Part shown: in pieces, positions 1 through 9,600 of the stretch
Layout of the letters: every line of letters starts with the position of its first letter
How positions within the stretch are numbered: the stretch's first letter is position 1
Assembly: GCF_000382405.1 (NCBI RefSeq)
Contig: NZ_KB908266.1
Location: 1-64,000, forward strand
Direction: 5' to 3'
DNA from: Mycobacterium sp. 141
Lineage (GTDB): Bacteria; Actinomycetota; Actinomycetes; Mycobacteriales; Mycobacteriaceae
DNA length: 64,000 bases
Notes under the pieces: generated by a model
What the model saw: only the letters and a program-made list of their open reading frames with translations
Database searches by the model: none
Told to the model about the DNA's origin: nothing
Program-made: the position numbers and the translations under genes

Positions 1-658
1 ACCCGTTGACGATGTTCACCACACCGGCGGGCAGCAGGTCGCCGATGAGCGAGAACAGGTAGAGGATCGACGCCGGGGTCTGTTCGGCGGGCTTGAGCAC
101 CACCGCATTACCCGCCGCCAAGGCGGGCGCCAGCTTCCAGGTCGCCATCAGGATCGGAAAATTCCACGGGATGATCTGCCCCACCACGCCCAGCGGCTCG
201 TGGAAGTGGTAAGCGACGGTGTCCTCGTCGATCTGGCTCAGCGAGCCTTCCTGCGCCCGGATCGCCCCTGCGAAATACCGGAAATGATCCACCGCCAACG
301 GGATATCCGCATTGAGCGTCTCCCGGATCGGCTTGCCGTTGTCCCACGACTCGGCCAGCGCGACGGACTCGAGGTTGGCCTCGATCCGATCGGCGATCTT
401 GTTGAGAACGTTGGCACGCTCGGCGGGCGAGGTCTTACCCCACGCCGGGGCGGCCGCATGCGCGGCGTCCAACGCCTTCTCGACATCAGCCTCGGTGGAC
501 CGCGGGATCTCACAGAACACCTGCCCGGTGACCGGCGACGAATTCTCGAAGTACCGGCCCTCGACGGGGGCCACCCATTCGCCACCGATGTAGTTGGCGT
601 AGCGCGACTCGAAGGTCATCAACGAGCCTTCGGCACCCGGACGGGCGTACACAGTCAT
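1..658 (-). CDS. Aldehyde dehydrogenase, N-terminal part (runs off the window)
   Basis: The first 219 residues of an NAD-dependent aldehyde dehydrogenase are present; the 3' part lies beyond base 1. The class motif IPWNFP and the following LKPAEQTP segment of the nucleotide-binding domain are visible. The catalytic cysteine would be outside the window. The start ATG (658) gives [12 protein letters not shown], a normal N-terminus for the mycobacterial acetaldehyde/propionaldehyde dehydrogenase group. The next gene upstream on the same strand encodes a GAF-domain regulator of the AcoR type, an arrangement typical of alcohol and aldehyde catabolism, so regulation by that neighbour is likely (inference). 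The exact substrate cannot be read from sequence. Confidence 0.93.
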   Translation of the reverse strand, partial: MTVYARPGAEGSLMTFESRYANYIGGEWVAPVEGRYFENSSPVTGQVFCEIPRSTEADVEKALDAAHAAAPAWGKTSPAERANVLNKIADRIEANLESVALAESWDNGKPIRETLNADIPLAVDHFRYFAGAIRAQEGSLSQIDEDTVAYHFHEPLGVVGQIIPWNFPILMATWKLAPALAAGNAVVLKPAEQTPASILYLFSLIGDLLPAGVVNIVNG

Positions 659-790
659 GACTTCTCCCTGCCTTCAGACGACGAATGTGTCGGTGATCAC
701 TGAAGATAGGTTCCGCAGGGTTGCACCACAGTTGCACGACGTTGCAACGTCGTGCCGAGCAGATTCAAGTCCGCGGACGTGAGGAGCAGA

Positions 791-2074
791 TCAGCTCAGA
801 TCGAAATCGATGCCGACGAGGTGGCCGTGTGCCTTGGCCCGGGTACCGGCACCCGCGTCGCTGTGGTCGTACAACCTCCGCCAACCTTCGCGGTCGTCAC
901 GGCCTTCGGGCAGTTCCAGCCAGCGCCGCAGCGTTTCCAGGTTGGATTCGGCCAGCACAGCGCCGCGCAGGCCGGCACTCAGCTCGGTCCGCAGCCGCGC
1001 CACCGCTGGGGACACCGATTGCGGCAGCAGCTCACCGGAATACGCTCGCAACGCCGCGTCCACGTCGTCGGCGCCCAGCGCATCGAACACCTCACCCATG
1101 TCGCTGGCGATGGGTTTGGCCAGCCGGTAGGGCCGTGACGCGAGGTAGGCCTCGCCGATGACCCGGCGCAACCGCGACATCTCGGCACGGACTGTCACCA
1201 CGTCGAGGTCCTTCTCGTCGAGGAGCACGGCGAGGTGGTCGGCGCTGAGACCTTCCGGATGGCGCAGGAGCAACACCAGGATGTCGGCATGCCGGCCGGT
1301 CAGCATGGCTGAACGCGCCATCCCGTCGCTGTCGGTGTGCTGCCACTGTGGACGGTCGGCCCCCAGCACGCTGAGGCGGGCCTCGGTGGGCGTGGGCTCA
1401 CTCGCGGGCTGGGTCAACCGCAACAGCGCCAGATGGTTTTCCACCGCCACAGCGGTGGCGCGGACCAGAGCCAATGTCTGCGGCGTCACGATGGCTGAGC
1501 CACCAGTGAGATCGATGGTGCCGAGCAGCGCTCCGGTCGCCGGGTCGTGAACCGGCACCGCTGTGCAGTTCCACGGCTGGACGACACGGGAGAAGTGTTC
1601 GGAACCGCGGATCTGCACCTCGGCGTCGAGGGCGAGTGCCGTGCCCGGCGCGTTGGTGCCTGCGCTGCGCTCGCTCCAGTCGGCCCCCGGAACGAAGTTC
1701 ATCGCCTCGACTTTGCGGCACGCGGCGAGGTCACCTTCCACCCACAGCAACGTGCCGTCGGCGCCGGTGATCGCGACGACGACACCAGAATCGGCGGCAT
1801 CGTCGACCAGCAGCCGGCGGATCACCGGAAGGGCACTCGACAACGGATTGGCCTCCCGCAGCGCGCTGAGCCGGGCGGCGGCGGCCGCCGCCTGTGCGCC
1901 CCGGTCAGGGTCCACACCAGTGGCCAGGCTGCGTTGCCAGCTCTCGACGACGACGCGCCGGACGTGGGTCGAGTCGAGGTAGGCGACGTCGACCTCACCG
2001 GCGACGAAAAGCTCGCGGACCGCACGCAGCTGCGCCGACGGCACCCGGCCGCCGGCGGCCCTCGATATGCCCAC
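791..2074 (-). CDS. GAF-domain transcriptional regulator (AcoR-like N-terminus, winged-helix C-terminus)
   Basis: A 427-residue protein. Near residues 35-55 it has the SWQRS signature that opens AcoR-type activators, then a GAF sensory domain at about 90-215. The C-terminal third (TGRHADILVLLLRHPEGLS...) looks like a winged-helix module. No AAA+ sigma-54 interaction domain and no Fis-type helix-turn-helix is present, so it is not a true enhancer-binding protein. I chose GTG at 2074 because a GAGGAG ribosome site lies 10 bases upstream; the reading frame stays open to 2212. It lies 132 bp upstream of the aldehyde dehydrogenase gene on the same strand, and probably controls it. Confidence 0.82.
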   Translation of the reverse strand: MGISRAAGGRVPSAQLRAVRELFVAGEVDVAYLDSTHVRRVVVESWQRSLATGVDPDRGAQAAAAAARLSALREANPLSSALPVIRRLLVDDAADSGVVVAITGADGTLLWVEGDLAACRKVEAMNFVPGADWSERSAGTNAPGTALALDAEVQIRGSEHFSRVVQPWNCTAVPVHDPATGALLGTIDLTGGSAIVTPQTLALVRATAVAVENHLALLRLTQPASEPTPTEARLSVLGADRPQWQHTDSDGMARSAMLTGRHADILVLLLRHPEGLSADHLAVLLDEKDLDVVTVRAEMSRLRRVIGEAYLASRPYRLAKPIASDMGEVFDALGADDVDAALRAYSGELLPQSVSPAVARLRTELSAGLRGAVLAESNLETLRRWLELPEGRDDREGWRRLYDHSDAGAGTRAKAHGHLVGIDFDLS

Positions 2075-2263
2075 CTCGATCACACTCCTCGCGCTGAGCC
2101 ATTTCCGCTGGCCACGCGCGTGTCTGCCAGGATAGTTGACCGGGCTCACAGGAAGAAATGTCAGGTTCGGAGTGAATCGCTCCTGGCGTATGTGGGCCAG
2201 AGGAAGACGCATCAGTCACGCACGTCACACCGGAGCGATCCGCGGTTTCGGCCGGCCTACCGG

Positions 2264-2269
2264 TAGACT
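2264..2269 (+). promoter_or_regulatory. Candidate -10 box of the RNA helicase gene
   Basis: TAGACT fits the mycobacterial TANNNT -10 consensus. Transcription from about 2276 would leave a leader of roughly 110 bases before the TTG start at 2389, a length often seen for cold-shock-type helicase genes. No convincing -35 box was found. Confidence 0.35.
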
Positions 2270-2388
2270 CCCTGCTGATCGGCACATCTGTTCTGCCAGT
2301 GCCGCCTCCTCGATCGTCATACCGAGCGCCGCGGGATGTGACCCGCGCCGGGCAGGACGACCGCCCTCTAACTTTTCGGAGTTTCATT

Positions 2389-3774
2389 TTGTCTGCACCA
2401 GCCCACAGTGGTAGCACTGTGCCCACATTCGCCGAGCTCGGCCTGCCGGCCGAGATCGTCGCCGCCCTCGCGAAGGACGGCGTGCACTCCCCGTTCCCGA
2501 TCCAGGCCGCGACCCTGCCCGACTCGTTGACAGGACGCGATGTGCTCGGCCGCGGCCGCACCGGGTCCGGCAAGACCTACGCGTTCCTGCTGCCCCTGGT
2601 CGCTCGGCTGGCCCGCAGCGACAGCCGCCGGATGTCCCGCCGGCCGCGCGCACTGATTCTCGCCCCGACCCGCGAACTCGTCACCCAAATTGCGGCCTCG
2701 CTGGCTCCGTTGGCCGCCGCGACCGGTCTGAAGTCGCTGAATGTCTTCGGCGGCGTCAGTGCCGGCCCGCAGATTTCCGCCCTGCAGCAGGGGGTCGACG
2801 TGGTGATCGCCTGCCCGGGCCGGCTGGAGGACCACGTGCGATCGGGTCACGCCGATCTGTCTGCCGTCGAGATCACCGTGCTCGACGAAGCCGACCACAT
2901 GGCCGACCTCGGCTTCCTGCCCGGCGTCAAGCGTCTGCTGGACAAGACTCCGAAAGACGGTCAGCGGCTGCTCTTCTCAGCCACCCTCGATGCCGGGGTC
3001 GATGTGCTGGTCAAGCGCTACCTGCACGATCCCGTGGTGCACAGCGTCGACTCGGCGCAGTCGCCTGTCGCCGCGATGGTGCACCACGTGCTGCACGTGG
3101 ACAACGCGGCCCGCGTCAGCGTGGTCGCAGACCTGGCCGCCGCCCCGGGCCGCACCATCGTCTTCGCACGCACCAAGCACGGTGCGAAAAACCTTACCCG
3201 CCAACTCAATTCGCGAGGTATCTCGGCGGTCGAGTTGCACGGCAACCTGTCCCAGAATGCCCGTACCCGTAACCTCACCTCGTTTTCCGACGGTTCCGCG
3301 ACCGTCCTGGTGGCCACCGACATCGCCGCCCGCGGCATTCACGTCGACGATGTGAACCTGGTGGTGCACGCCGACCCGCCGGTCGAGCACAAGGCGTACC
3401 TGCACCGTTCGGGACGTACCGCCCGCGCGGGAAACGAGGGCACCGTGGTGACGCTCATGCACGATGCGCAGGTGTCGGATGTTCGGAACCTGACGCGCAA
3501 GGCCGGCGTCAAGCCGACGATCACCCGGGTCAACGGCACCGATCATCCGGTGCTGCAGCAGATCGCTCCCGGTGAGCGAATTTTCGGTGAACCCAAACGT
3601 CCCGAGCCGACACCGGCACGGCCCCAGCCAGCCCAGCCGCGGCGCAACAAGCCACGCGGCTCGGGCCATCCGGCCGGGGTCACCAGCTCCCGTTCCGGAA
3701 GCCCCGCGGCCCGCAGTGGCCGGCGGCGCCGACCGAGTCGTCCCAACGACGCCGCGGGTAACGGCAAACACTAA
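2389..3774 (+). CDS. DEAD-box ATP-dependent RNA helicase (RhlE1-like)
   Basis: A 461-residue RNA helicase. In order it shows a Q motif (FPIQAATLP), Walker A (RTGSGKT, about residues 57-64), PTREL, DEAD (166-169), SAT (about 197), ATDIAARG and HRSGRTARAG (about 339), so the core is complete. It ends in a basic, proline- and arginine-rich tail that probably binds RNA. The start is TTG 2389, with GGAG seven bases upstream, giving the N-terminus MSAPAHSG; an in-frame ATG at 2299 has no ribosome site. Its place next to ESX-4 matches M. smegmatis MSMEG_1540 (RhlE1), a degradosome-associated helicase (recalled, not searched). Likely role: RNA unwinding in mRNA decay and ribosome assembly. Confidence 0.93.
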   Translation: MSAPAHSGSTVPTFAELGLPAEIVAALAKDGVHSPFPIQAATLPDSLTGRDVLGRGRTGSGKTYAFLLPLVARLARSDSRRMSRRPRALILAPTRELVTQIAASLAPLAAATGLKSLNVFGGVSAGPQISALQQGVDVVIACPGRLEDHVRSGHADLSAVEITVLDEADHMADLGFLPGVKRLLDKTPKDGQRLLFSATLDAGVDVLVKRYLHDPVVHSVDSAQSPVAAMVHHVLHVDNAARVSVVADLAAAPGRTIVFARTKHGAKNLTRQLNSRGISAVELHGNLSQNARTRNLTSFSDGSATVLVATDIAARGIHVDDVNLVVHADPPVEHKAYLHRSGRTARAGNEGTVVTLMHDAQVSDVRNLTRKAGVKPTITRVNGTDHPVLQQIAPGERIFGEPKRPEPTPARPQPAQPRRNKPRGSGHPAGVTSSRSGSPAARSGRRRRPSRPNDAAGNGKH

Positions 3775-3793
3775 ATCAGCCGGGCAGGCCGCC

Positions 3794-3799
3794 TAGACT
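3794..3799 (+). promoter_or_regulatory. Candidate -10 box, leaderless transcript of the 3808 gene
   Basis: TAGACT lies eight bases before the ATG at 3808, and no ribosome site precedes that ATG. This is the pattern of a leaderless mycobacterial mRNA. Confidence 0.45.
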
Positions 3800-3807
3800 C
3801 TGCAGCG

Positions 3808-4818
3808 ATGCTGTTCGACATCGTGATGGCCTGCCTGCCACTGATCGCGGTTGCCCCCGCAGTGATCGCCGTGGTCACCAACCACGCTGACTTCACTTTT
3901 AAGGGGCAACTGCAGCGCCGGCTGTATCGGTCGCTGTTGCTCGCCGAGAAGCTGCCGGCCACCGCACCCGGTTACCGGCAGATCGCCACCGACATCGATC
4001 GCGACACCCTCGTGGTGGCCTATCGAGCGCAGTATCCCCGGCGCGGCAAGGAGATCGTCCGGCTGACGCTGATCGCTCTCGGATTGCTGGCCGCGCTGGT
4101 CGTCTACTACGGGCTGCTCGTGGCCGGGGTCTGGTGGATCTATCAACTGGTGTTCGCGATCCCGATACTGCTTCTGGCGGGCTGGCTGCACCGTGCCGTC
4201 GGCAATTTCGTCCGCAACGACGGTCTGACCCGCGAGGTGTTCGGATACTTCGGCGCCCCAACCGCTTTGATCCGCCCCGCCACTGACCTGATCACCAGGG
4301 CACCGACACCGACGGTGGCTGCGTTGTTCGAGCGGGCCGCCGAGATTCGAGACCGCGACCACGGTGGCACACTCAGCTCACTGGAAGCTGTCAACGCTGC
4401 CCTGGTTGCCGCTCACACCCTGGTCGGCTGGCGCACCATACTGCGTCGTACCCGACGACGGGTCGGTACCACCGATTATCGCGAGCACGCCGACACTGCT
4501 CGGAAACAAGCAGAAACCGCTGCCTATCAATCGCTTTCACTACTCAGCCGAGGCTACGACAGGGTGCTGCAGACCGTCACCGGACCGGTGTTCGCGATGC
4601 GGCTGTCGTGGCTGGCCGCCCGTGAACACGACCGCATCGCCAGGGCGGAGCGGGCCGGCGACGTGTACCGTGCCGCCTGGCTGGCGATGCACTACCGCAA
4701 CGAACGCGATCGTGTCGCCGGTCAGCTGTCCTGGCTGCATGCTCGACGAAATGTGCGGTCCCGCTGGCCTCTCCATTCCGAGCGGGACCGCACAAGCTTC
4801 GTCGGCGGGGATCAGTAA
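3808..4818 (+). CDS. Membrane protein of unknown function
   Basis: A 336-residue protein that I do not recognise. It has one hydrophobic segment at about residues 5-25 and two more at about 88-135, so probably three membrane helices. A basic, arginine-rich cytoplasmic C-terminal region follows (about 200-336), largely helical in look. No catalytic motif was seen. The last 23 codons are made from a 13-bp perfect hairpin that also lies just 3' of esxT on the other strand; the two genes overlap convergently by seven bases. The neighbourhood (helicase upstream, ESX-4 downstream) does not assign a role. Confidence 0.75.
   Translation: MLFDIVMACLPLIAVAPAVIAVVTNHADFTFKGQLQRRLYRSLLLAEKLPATAPGYRQIATDIDRDTLVVAYRAQYPRRGKEIVRLTLIALGLLAALVVYYGLLVAGVWWIYQLVFAIPILLLAGWLHRAVGNFVRNDGLTREVFGYFGAPTALIRPATDLITRAPTPTVAALFERAAEIRDRDHGGTLSSLEAVNAALVAAHTLVGWRTILRRTRRRVGTTDYREHADTARKQAETAAYQSLSLLSRGYDRVLQTVTGPVFAMRLSWLAAREHDRIARAERAGDVYRAAWLAMHYRNERDRVAGQLSWLHARRNVRSRWPLHSERDRTSFVGGDQ
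4753..4793. terminator. Perfect 13-bp hairpin serving the convergent esxT end
   Basis: GTGCGGTCCCGCT (4753-4765) pairs exactly with AGCGGGACCGCAC (4781-4793) across a 15-base loop. It lies inside the 3' coding end of the membrane protein gene and about 20 bases beyond the esxT stop on the opposite strand. It is the right place for a transcription terminator of the esxU-esxT mRNA. There is no U-tract, which is usual in mycobacteria. Confidence 0.65.
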
Positions 4819-5108
4819 CCCCATGCGTTGGCGGCGCTGCGGTCGGTGGCGGCCACCTCATCGGCACCATCGCGAACCGCGTTGCCGAGGTTGACCAAGA
4901 TCTCGTTGAGTGACGCCGCGGCCTGGTTCCACCGGGACTGCTCCACTTGGTAGGCCTCGGCCGCTTCGCGGGTCCAGACCCGCTGCAGCGGGGCCAACTG
5001 CGACCGCAGGTCGTCGAGGGCCGCGTTCAGCCGCGCGGACGTGGTGTGAATCTCCTGGCGGACCGAGTATTCGATCTCGCCGAAGTTGTAGGACAGTACC
5101 TGGCTCAT
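4812..5108 (-). CDS. esxT: ESX-4 WXG100-type secreted protein EsxT
   Basis: A 98-residue helical-hairpin protein of the ESAT-6/WXG100 family, secreted through ESX-4 as a heterodimer with EsxU. The N-terminus MSQVLSYNFGEIEYSVRQEI matches mycobacterial EsxT. At the turn it carries W-T-R in place of the usual W-x-G, a known feature of EsxT. The start is ATG 5108, 16 bases after esxU, and the gene ends seven bases inside the convergent membrane protein gene. It is probably transcribed with esxU from the SigM-like promoter at 5485-5511. Confidence 0.95.
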   Translation of the reverse strand: MSQVLSYNFGEIEYSVRQEIHTTSARLNAALDDLRSQLAPLQRVWTREAAEAYQVEQSRWNQAAASLNEILVNLGNAVRDGADEVAATDRSAANAWGY

Positions 5109-5124
5109 GCGTGGCTCCGATCGA

Positions 5125-5445
5125 TCACAAGGTGTCCGCGACGGCGCCGAGCTGTTGCGAATGTCCCTCGGCGGCTTCGCGCAGCGTGCGTTCGTTGTAG
5201 CGGATGGTTTCGGCAATACGCTGCAACGCGGTGTGCAGCTTGACGGATTCGCCATTCCACCGGTCCACCACATCACGGAACCGCAGCGCCGCCACTCCGC
5301 CCCAGACTGACGGTGGCACGCTGCTCATCCGCCCGATGAACGTCTGCAGCATCGCCCGAATGTCGTCGTTGACGGCATCGATCCGGCCGGCCGCCGTGGT
5401 CATAACGTCGAAGTCGGTACCAAGGGATCCCGAGGTTGAAGCCAT
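5125..5445 (-). CDS. esxU: ESX-4 WXG100-type secreted protein EsxU
   Basis: A 106-residue WXG100 protein with a canonical W-G-G turn (PPSVWGGVAALRF, around residue 48) between two helices. It is the partner of EsxT. The ATG at 5445 follows a purine-rich GGAAGG site. It sits downstream of the Rv3446c-like gene with a 74-bp gap holding a SigM-type promoter, so esxU-esxT form their own transcription unit. Confidence 0.95.
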   Translation of the reverse strand: MASTSGSLGTDFDVMTTAAGRIDAVNDDIRAMLQTFIGRMSSVPPSVWGGVAALRFRDVVDRWNGESVKLHTALQRIAETIRYNERTLREAAEGHSQQLGAVADTL

Positions 5446-5484
5446 CTCGCACCTTCCGGTCTTGTGTTGCGGGGTATATCAATT

Positions 5485-5511
5485 CGACGCCGGCGGTACC
5501 GTTTCGGTTCC
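5485..5511 (-). promoter_or_regulatory. SigM-type promoter of esxU-esxT
   Basis: On the minus strand GGAAC (5507-5511) is followed after 17 bases by CGTCG (5485-5489). This matches the published SigM consensus GGAAC-N16/18-CGTC. It lies 40 bases before the esxU start. SigM is known to activate esxT and esxU in M. tuberculosis and M. smegmatis. Confidence 0.7.
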
Positions 5512-5519
5512 ATCCGATT

Positions 5520-6659
5520 TCAATTCACCGCATGCGCCGAACGGATCGCCGCCTCGCACTCCGGGAACAGGTCGCGGCCCGCTACGCCCTGACAACCGAT
5601 CGCGATGCGCACCGCGTGGTCCACCAGCACCGCCCAGCGGATCTCCCGGCCGCCACGCACCTCGCGGTAGCTGGCCACGGGGCGGTCGGCGATCCGGTCG
5701 GCGGGATTGAAATCGACGAACACGCCCGGCGGCTGCTCATCCAGGGCGCGGCGCAGGGTCGCGGCCACGGCTCGAGAGTCGGCGCTGTCGGCCGGTGACT
5801 GCGTCAGATGGATCACGGCGATCGGATCGTCGGCCGAAACCACTTCGACGCGTGCCGATCCCGGTCCACCGGTGATCCGGCGAACACTCCACTCGGCCGG
5901 GACCTGCATGCCGACGCGGCCTTCCACGAGCACCCTCCGGTCCGGTTCGGCGCCCGGCCGCGTCGCGATGGCTGCACACGCGATCGCCGTCACCAGCCCG
6001 GCGCCGACAGCACGGCGGTTGCCCCGGCGCCTTGTCGGTGCGGAGGTCGCAGTCACCTCGTTGCGCGCGACCGCACCCCGGGCGCAGCGCCCGAGTGTCT
6101 GGGACGCGGCGATGGATATCGTTGCGCCACAGCACCCTACGGCGTCGGCGATCGCCTTGCCCAGTCCGTCGGAACCACCGACCTCAGGCGGCGCATCGAC
6201 GATGACCTGCGCGGCACCCAGGGTCGCATCAGCCACCTGGTCAGCCAACGTCGCCAGGACGCCGCGGCGGACCAGCCGCACCGATTCACCGTCCCCGCGC
6301 GACACCACGACGAGCTCGTCGGCGATCTCCACCACCGCCCAGGACAGATCTTCCAGTCCCGCGGCAAACGCCGGCGCTCGGCGCAGCACAACCCCATCGA
6401 TATCCGCAGCAGCAGCCCGGACCCGGTCGACCCGGGCAGTGGTCCACCACGTGGGGCATACGACGATCGGCGTGTCGGCGTGGCCGCCTGCCGCCGTGCG
6501 GAGCACCTGTACCCACAGCTCGTCGACCGGCATGGGCTCGTCGTCGACGAGCGCCAATGCGTCGTCGATGCACTCGACTGCGATCTGTGACAGCTCGGCG
6601 GGAACCGCGCCGGGGCCTCGTACCAGCACGGGACCCGCCTCGATCACAGTCGCTGTCAC
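5520..6659 (-). CDS. Type VII secretion-associated protein, Rv3446c family
   Basis: A 379-residue ESX-4 accessory protein. The N-terminal half (about 1-200) is a mixed alpha/beta domain with alternating hydrophobic strands, vaguely like the actin/Hsp70 ATPase fold. A single membrane helix lies at about 225-245 (RRAVGAGLVTAIACAAIA). An extracytoplasmic C-terminal domain follows, matching what is known as the Rv3446c-family C-terminal domain (TIGR03931). The start is GTG 6659, sharing bases with the eccC4 stop (GTGA), so the two are translationally coupled. Its molecular role in ESX-4 is not established. Confidence 0.85.
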   Translation of the reverse strand: MTATVIEAGPVLVRGPGAVPAELSQIAVECIDDALALVDDEPMPVDELWVQVLRTAAGGHADTPIVVCPTWWTTARVDRVRAAAADIDGVVLRRAPAFAAGLEDLSWAVVEIADELVVVSRGDGESVRLVRRGVLATLADQVADATLGAAQVIVDAPPEVGGSDGLGKAIADAVGCCGATISIAASQTLGRCARGAVARNEVTATSAPTRRRGNRRAVGAGLVTAIACAAIATRPGAEPDRRVLVEGRVGMQVPAEWSVRRITGGPGSARVEVVSADDPIAVIHLTQSPADSADSRAVAATLRRALDEQPPGVFVDFNPADRIADRPVASYREVRGGREIRWAVLVDHAVRIAIGCQGVAGRDLFPECEAAIRSAHAVN

Positions 6660-9600
6660 GTCGTGTCCCGCTCTGGCACGACAGCCACCTGGATCAGCTG
6701 CTCGGCCCCGGTCCGGGTGATCAGCGTGCCACGCCCGGGCGGCAGCGGTCGCGGCCGCACGCCACCGAGCAGCGTCCCGTCGTCGGGGCCCGCACTCATC
6801 ATCAGCCCCATGCAGCCGAGATCTTTCATCCGCGCCAGCACCGGGTCGAACATGGCCCGTGCCGCTCCACCGGACCGGCGGGCGACGACCAGATGCAGGC
6901 CCACATCCTTTGCGTGCGGCAGATATTCGAGTACCGGTGTCAGCGGATTGCCATGCTCGCCTGCCACCAGGTCGTAGTCGTCCACCACGACGTAGAACTC
7001 CGGCCCCGACCACCACGACCGGCTGCGCAACTCCTGCTGGGTGACGTCCAGTCCGGGCATCCTGGCTCGCAACAATTCCAGCGCAGCCGGCAACTGAGCC
7101 GCCAGCGCCTCCGGTGAGACGGCGTAGCCGGCCAGATGATCGGACTCCACGACGCCGAGCAGGGTGCGCCGGAAGTCGACGATGAGCAGGCGAACGCCGC
7201 TCGCACCGTTGGTCTCGACCAGGTCGGTGCACAAGGTGCGCAACACCGTCGTCTTGCCGCAGCCGGCGTCGCCGAGCACGATCAGATCGCTCTGGTCGGT
7301 GAAATCCATTAGTACCGGGCGTAGTTCACGCTCGCCCAGCCCGAGGACCACCTGGGTAGCGGGCCGTGACCGGCTGGCAGTGCGCAGGCTGTGGTGCTCG
7401 ACCAGTTTCGGCAGCAGCAGGATCGGTGGCGCACACACGCCGGGGTGGTGGGCGCGCAACGTGTCACCGGCCCGCTCGACCGCGTCGACCAGCCCTGCCG
7501 TGGTCGCGACGCCGTCGAGCCGCGGTGTCCCGATCAGCAACTCGCGACCGTCTCGGGTCAGTCCCCGCCCCGGGCGGCGGTCATCGAGTGTGCGGGCCCG
7601 CTTGCGATCCATCTCCGATTCGGCAGGTTCACCGAGCCGAAGTTCGATGCGGGTGCCGAGTTGATCCTTGACGGCGGGCCGGAATTCCGCCCACCGCGAC
7701 GCGGTGAGCACGACGTGCACACCGAACGAAAGTCCTTGTCCGGCAAGTCCGGTGACCACCTCCGCGACCACATCGAAGTCCTGCCGGAGCGCCGACCAGC
7801 CGTCGACGATCAGGAACACATCGCCGAACTGGTCATCGGCCACGCCGCCGGATGCGCGATGACGACGATAGTCGGCCATCGAATCGATCCCCGTCTCAGC
7901 GAAGCGTGTTTCCCGACGCCGCACCACGGACTCCAGCTGAGCCACCGTGCGCCGCACCAGATCCGGATCGTGTCGACCGGCCACCGCACCGACATGGGGC
8001 AGCGCCAGCAGGGACGCCAGCCCGCCACCGCCGAAATCGAGGCAGTAGATCTGAACGTCGCGGGGGTGATGAGTGGCGGCCAGCGACAGTGCAAGAGTCC
8101 TGGCGGTCATCGACTTGCCCGACTGCGGGCCGCCGACGATCGCCACGTTGCCCGCGGTCCCGTCGAGACTGACGGTGAGGCGGTCGCGACGCTGCTCGAA
8201 GGGACTGTCGATCAATCCGATCGAGACCGTCAACGGTGTGGGTGCGGGCATCAACACATCACTGAGCGGTACCGCGTCCGGCAGTGGCGGCAGCCACACC
8301 TGATGCGCCGGCCGGCCGTGTCCGGCCAGGCGCCCGAGCACCGTGTCCAGCAAGGTCGGGCCGGTCTCCGGAGCCGCCGGAGCCGCCGGGGCCCATTGCG
8401 CGGTGAACGGGCGGACATGCGTCGCGGGCGGGGCCGTCGCGGCAGTCGCGGGCATGGGCATGGGTGTCGAGACGAACGCGGTCTGAAACCGAGTCAGGTC
8501 GCCGGCAGGTGTTTTCAGGAAGGCCGCCCCCGGTGTGCTCGGCAATTGGTGCGCGTCGGTGACGCCGAGCACCGCGCGGGACTCACTGGGCGAGAAGGTC
8601 TTCAAACACACTCGGTACGACAGGTGGGTTTCCAGGCCGCGGAGCCTGCCCTCGTCGAGCCGCTGGCTGGCCAGCAGCAGATGCATGCCCAGTGAGCGGC
8701 CCAGCCGACCGATGGCGACGAACAACTCGGCAAAATCGGGGTGTTGGTGGAGCAGTTCGGAGAATTCGTCCACCACGATCAACAGGGCGGGCAGTGGCGG
8801 TAGGTCGGTCCGGTGCCGTTGGTATTCGGTGATGTTCGCGAGATTGCCTGCTGCCCGCAGGATCTCCTGGCGACGGGTGATCTCCCCGGCCAGCGCGTCG
8901 GCCATCCGCGCCACCAACGCGGCTTCATCGGCGAGATTGGTGATCAATGCACTGACATGCGGTGCCGCGCGGAGGCCGAGAAATGTTGCGCCGCCCTTGA
9001 AGTCGACGAGGATGAGGTTGAGCACCTCTGGTGAATGGGTCGCGATCAAACCCAGGGCCAGGGTCCGCAGAAACTCCGATTTCCCCGATCCTGTGGCTCC
9101 GACACAGAGCCCGTGCGGGCCCATGCCGTTCTGGGCCGCCTCCTTGAGGTCGACATACACCGGCGCACCGGTCTCGCACACACCGATCGGCACCCGCAAC
9201 AGGCGCCGCGGGTCGGCCTGTCGCCAGGTGATCGCCGGGTCCAGCGCCGCGGGGTCGCCGACACCGACGAGACCGGGCCAGTCCGTGGGTGCCCGGGCCG
9301 ATTCCGTCGGCCGATACGGCGCGAGTCGACGCGCGCAGGTCACGGCATCGTCGATAGCCAAACTGTCCCAGAAGATGTCGTCGGAGCCGACATCGAGGAT
9401 TCGGTCTGTGGTCCCGGTCGTCCCTCCGATGACCACCACGGTGATACCTGTCGTCGGTTGCGGCACCTGCCCCGTCGTCTGATCGACGATGACCACCAGA
9501 TGCTCCGCCGCCACCGCCCCGGCGCACGCCTCTGCCGGCGTGCGGTAGCGCTGCAGATTCTCGAATGGGTGCGGCGACCGCGGATGCTGGTGGTGCGGCA

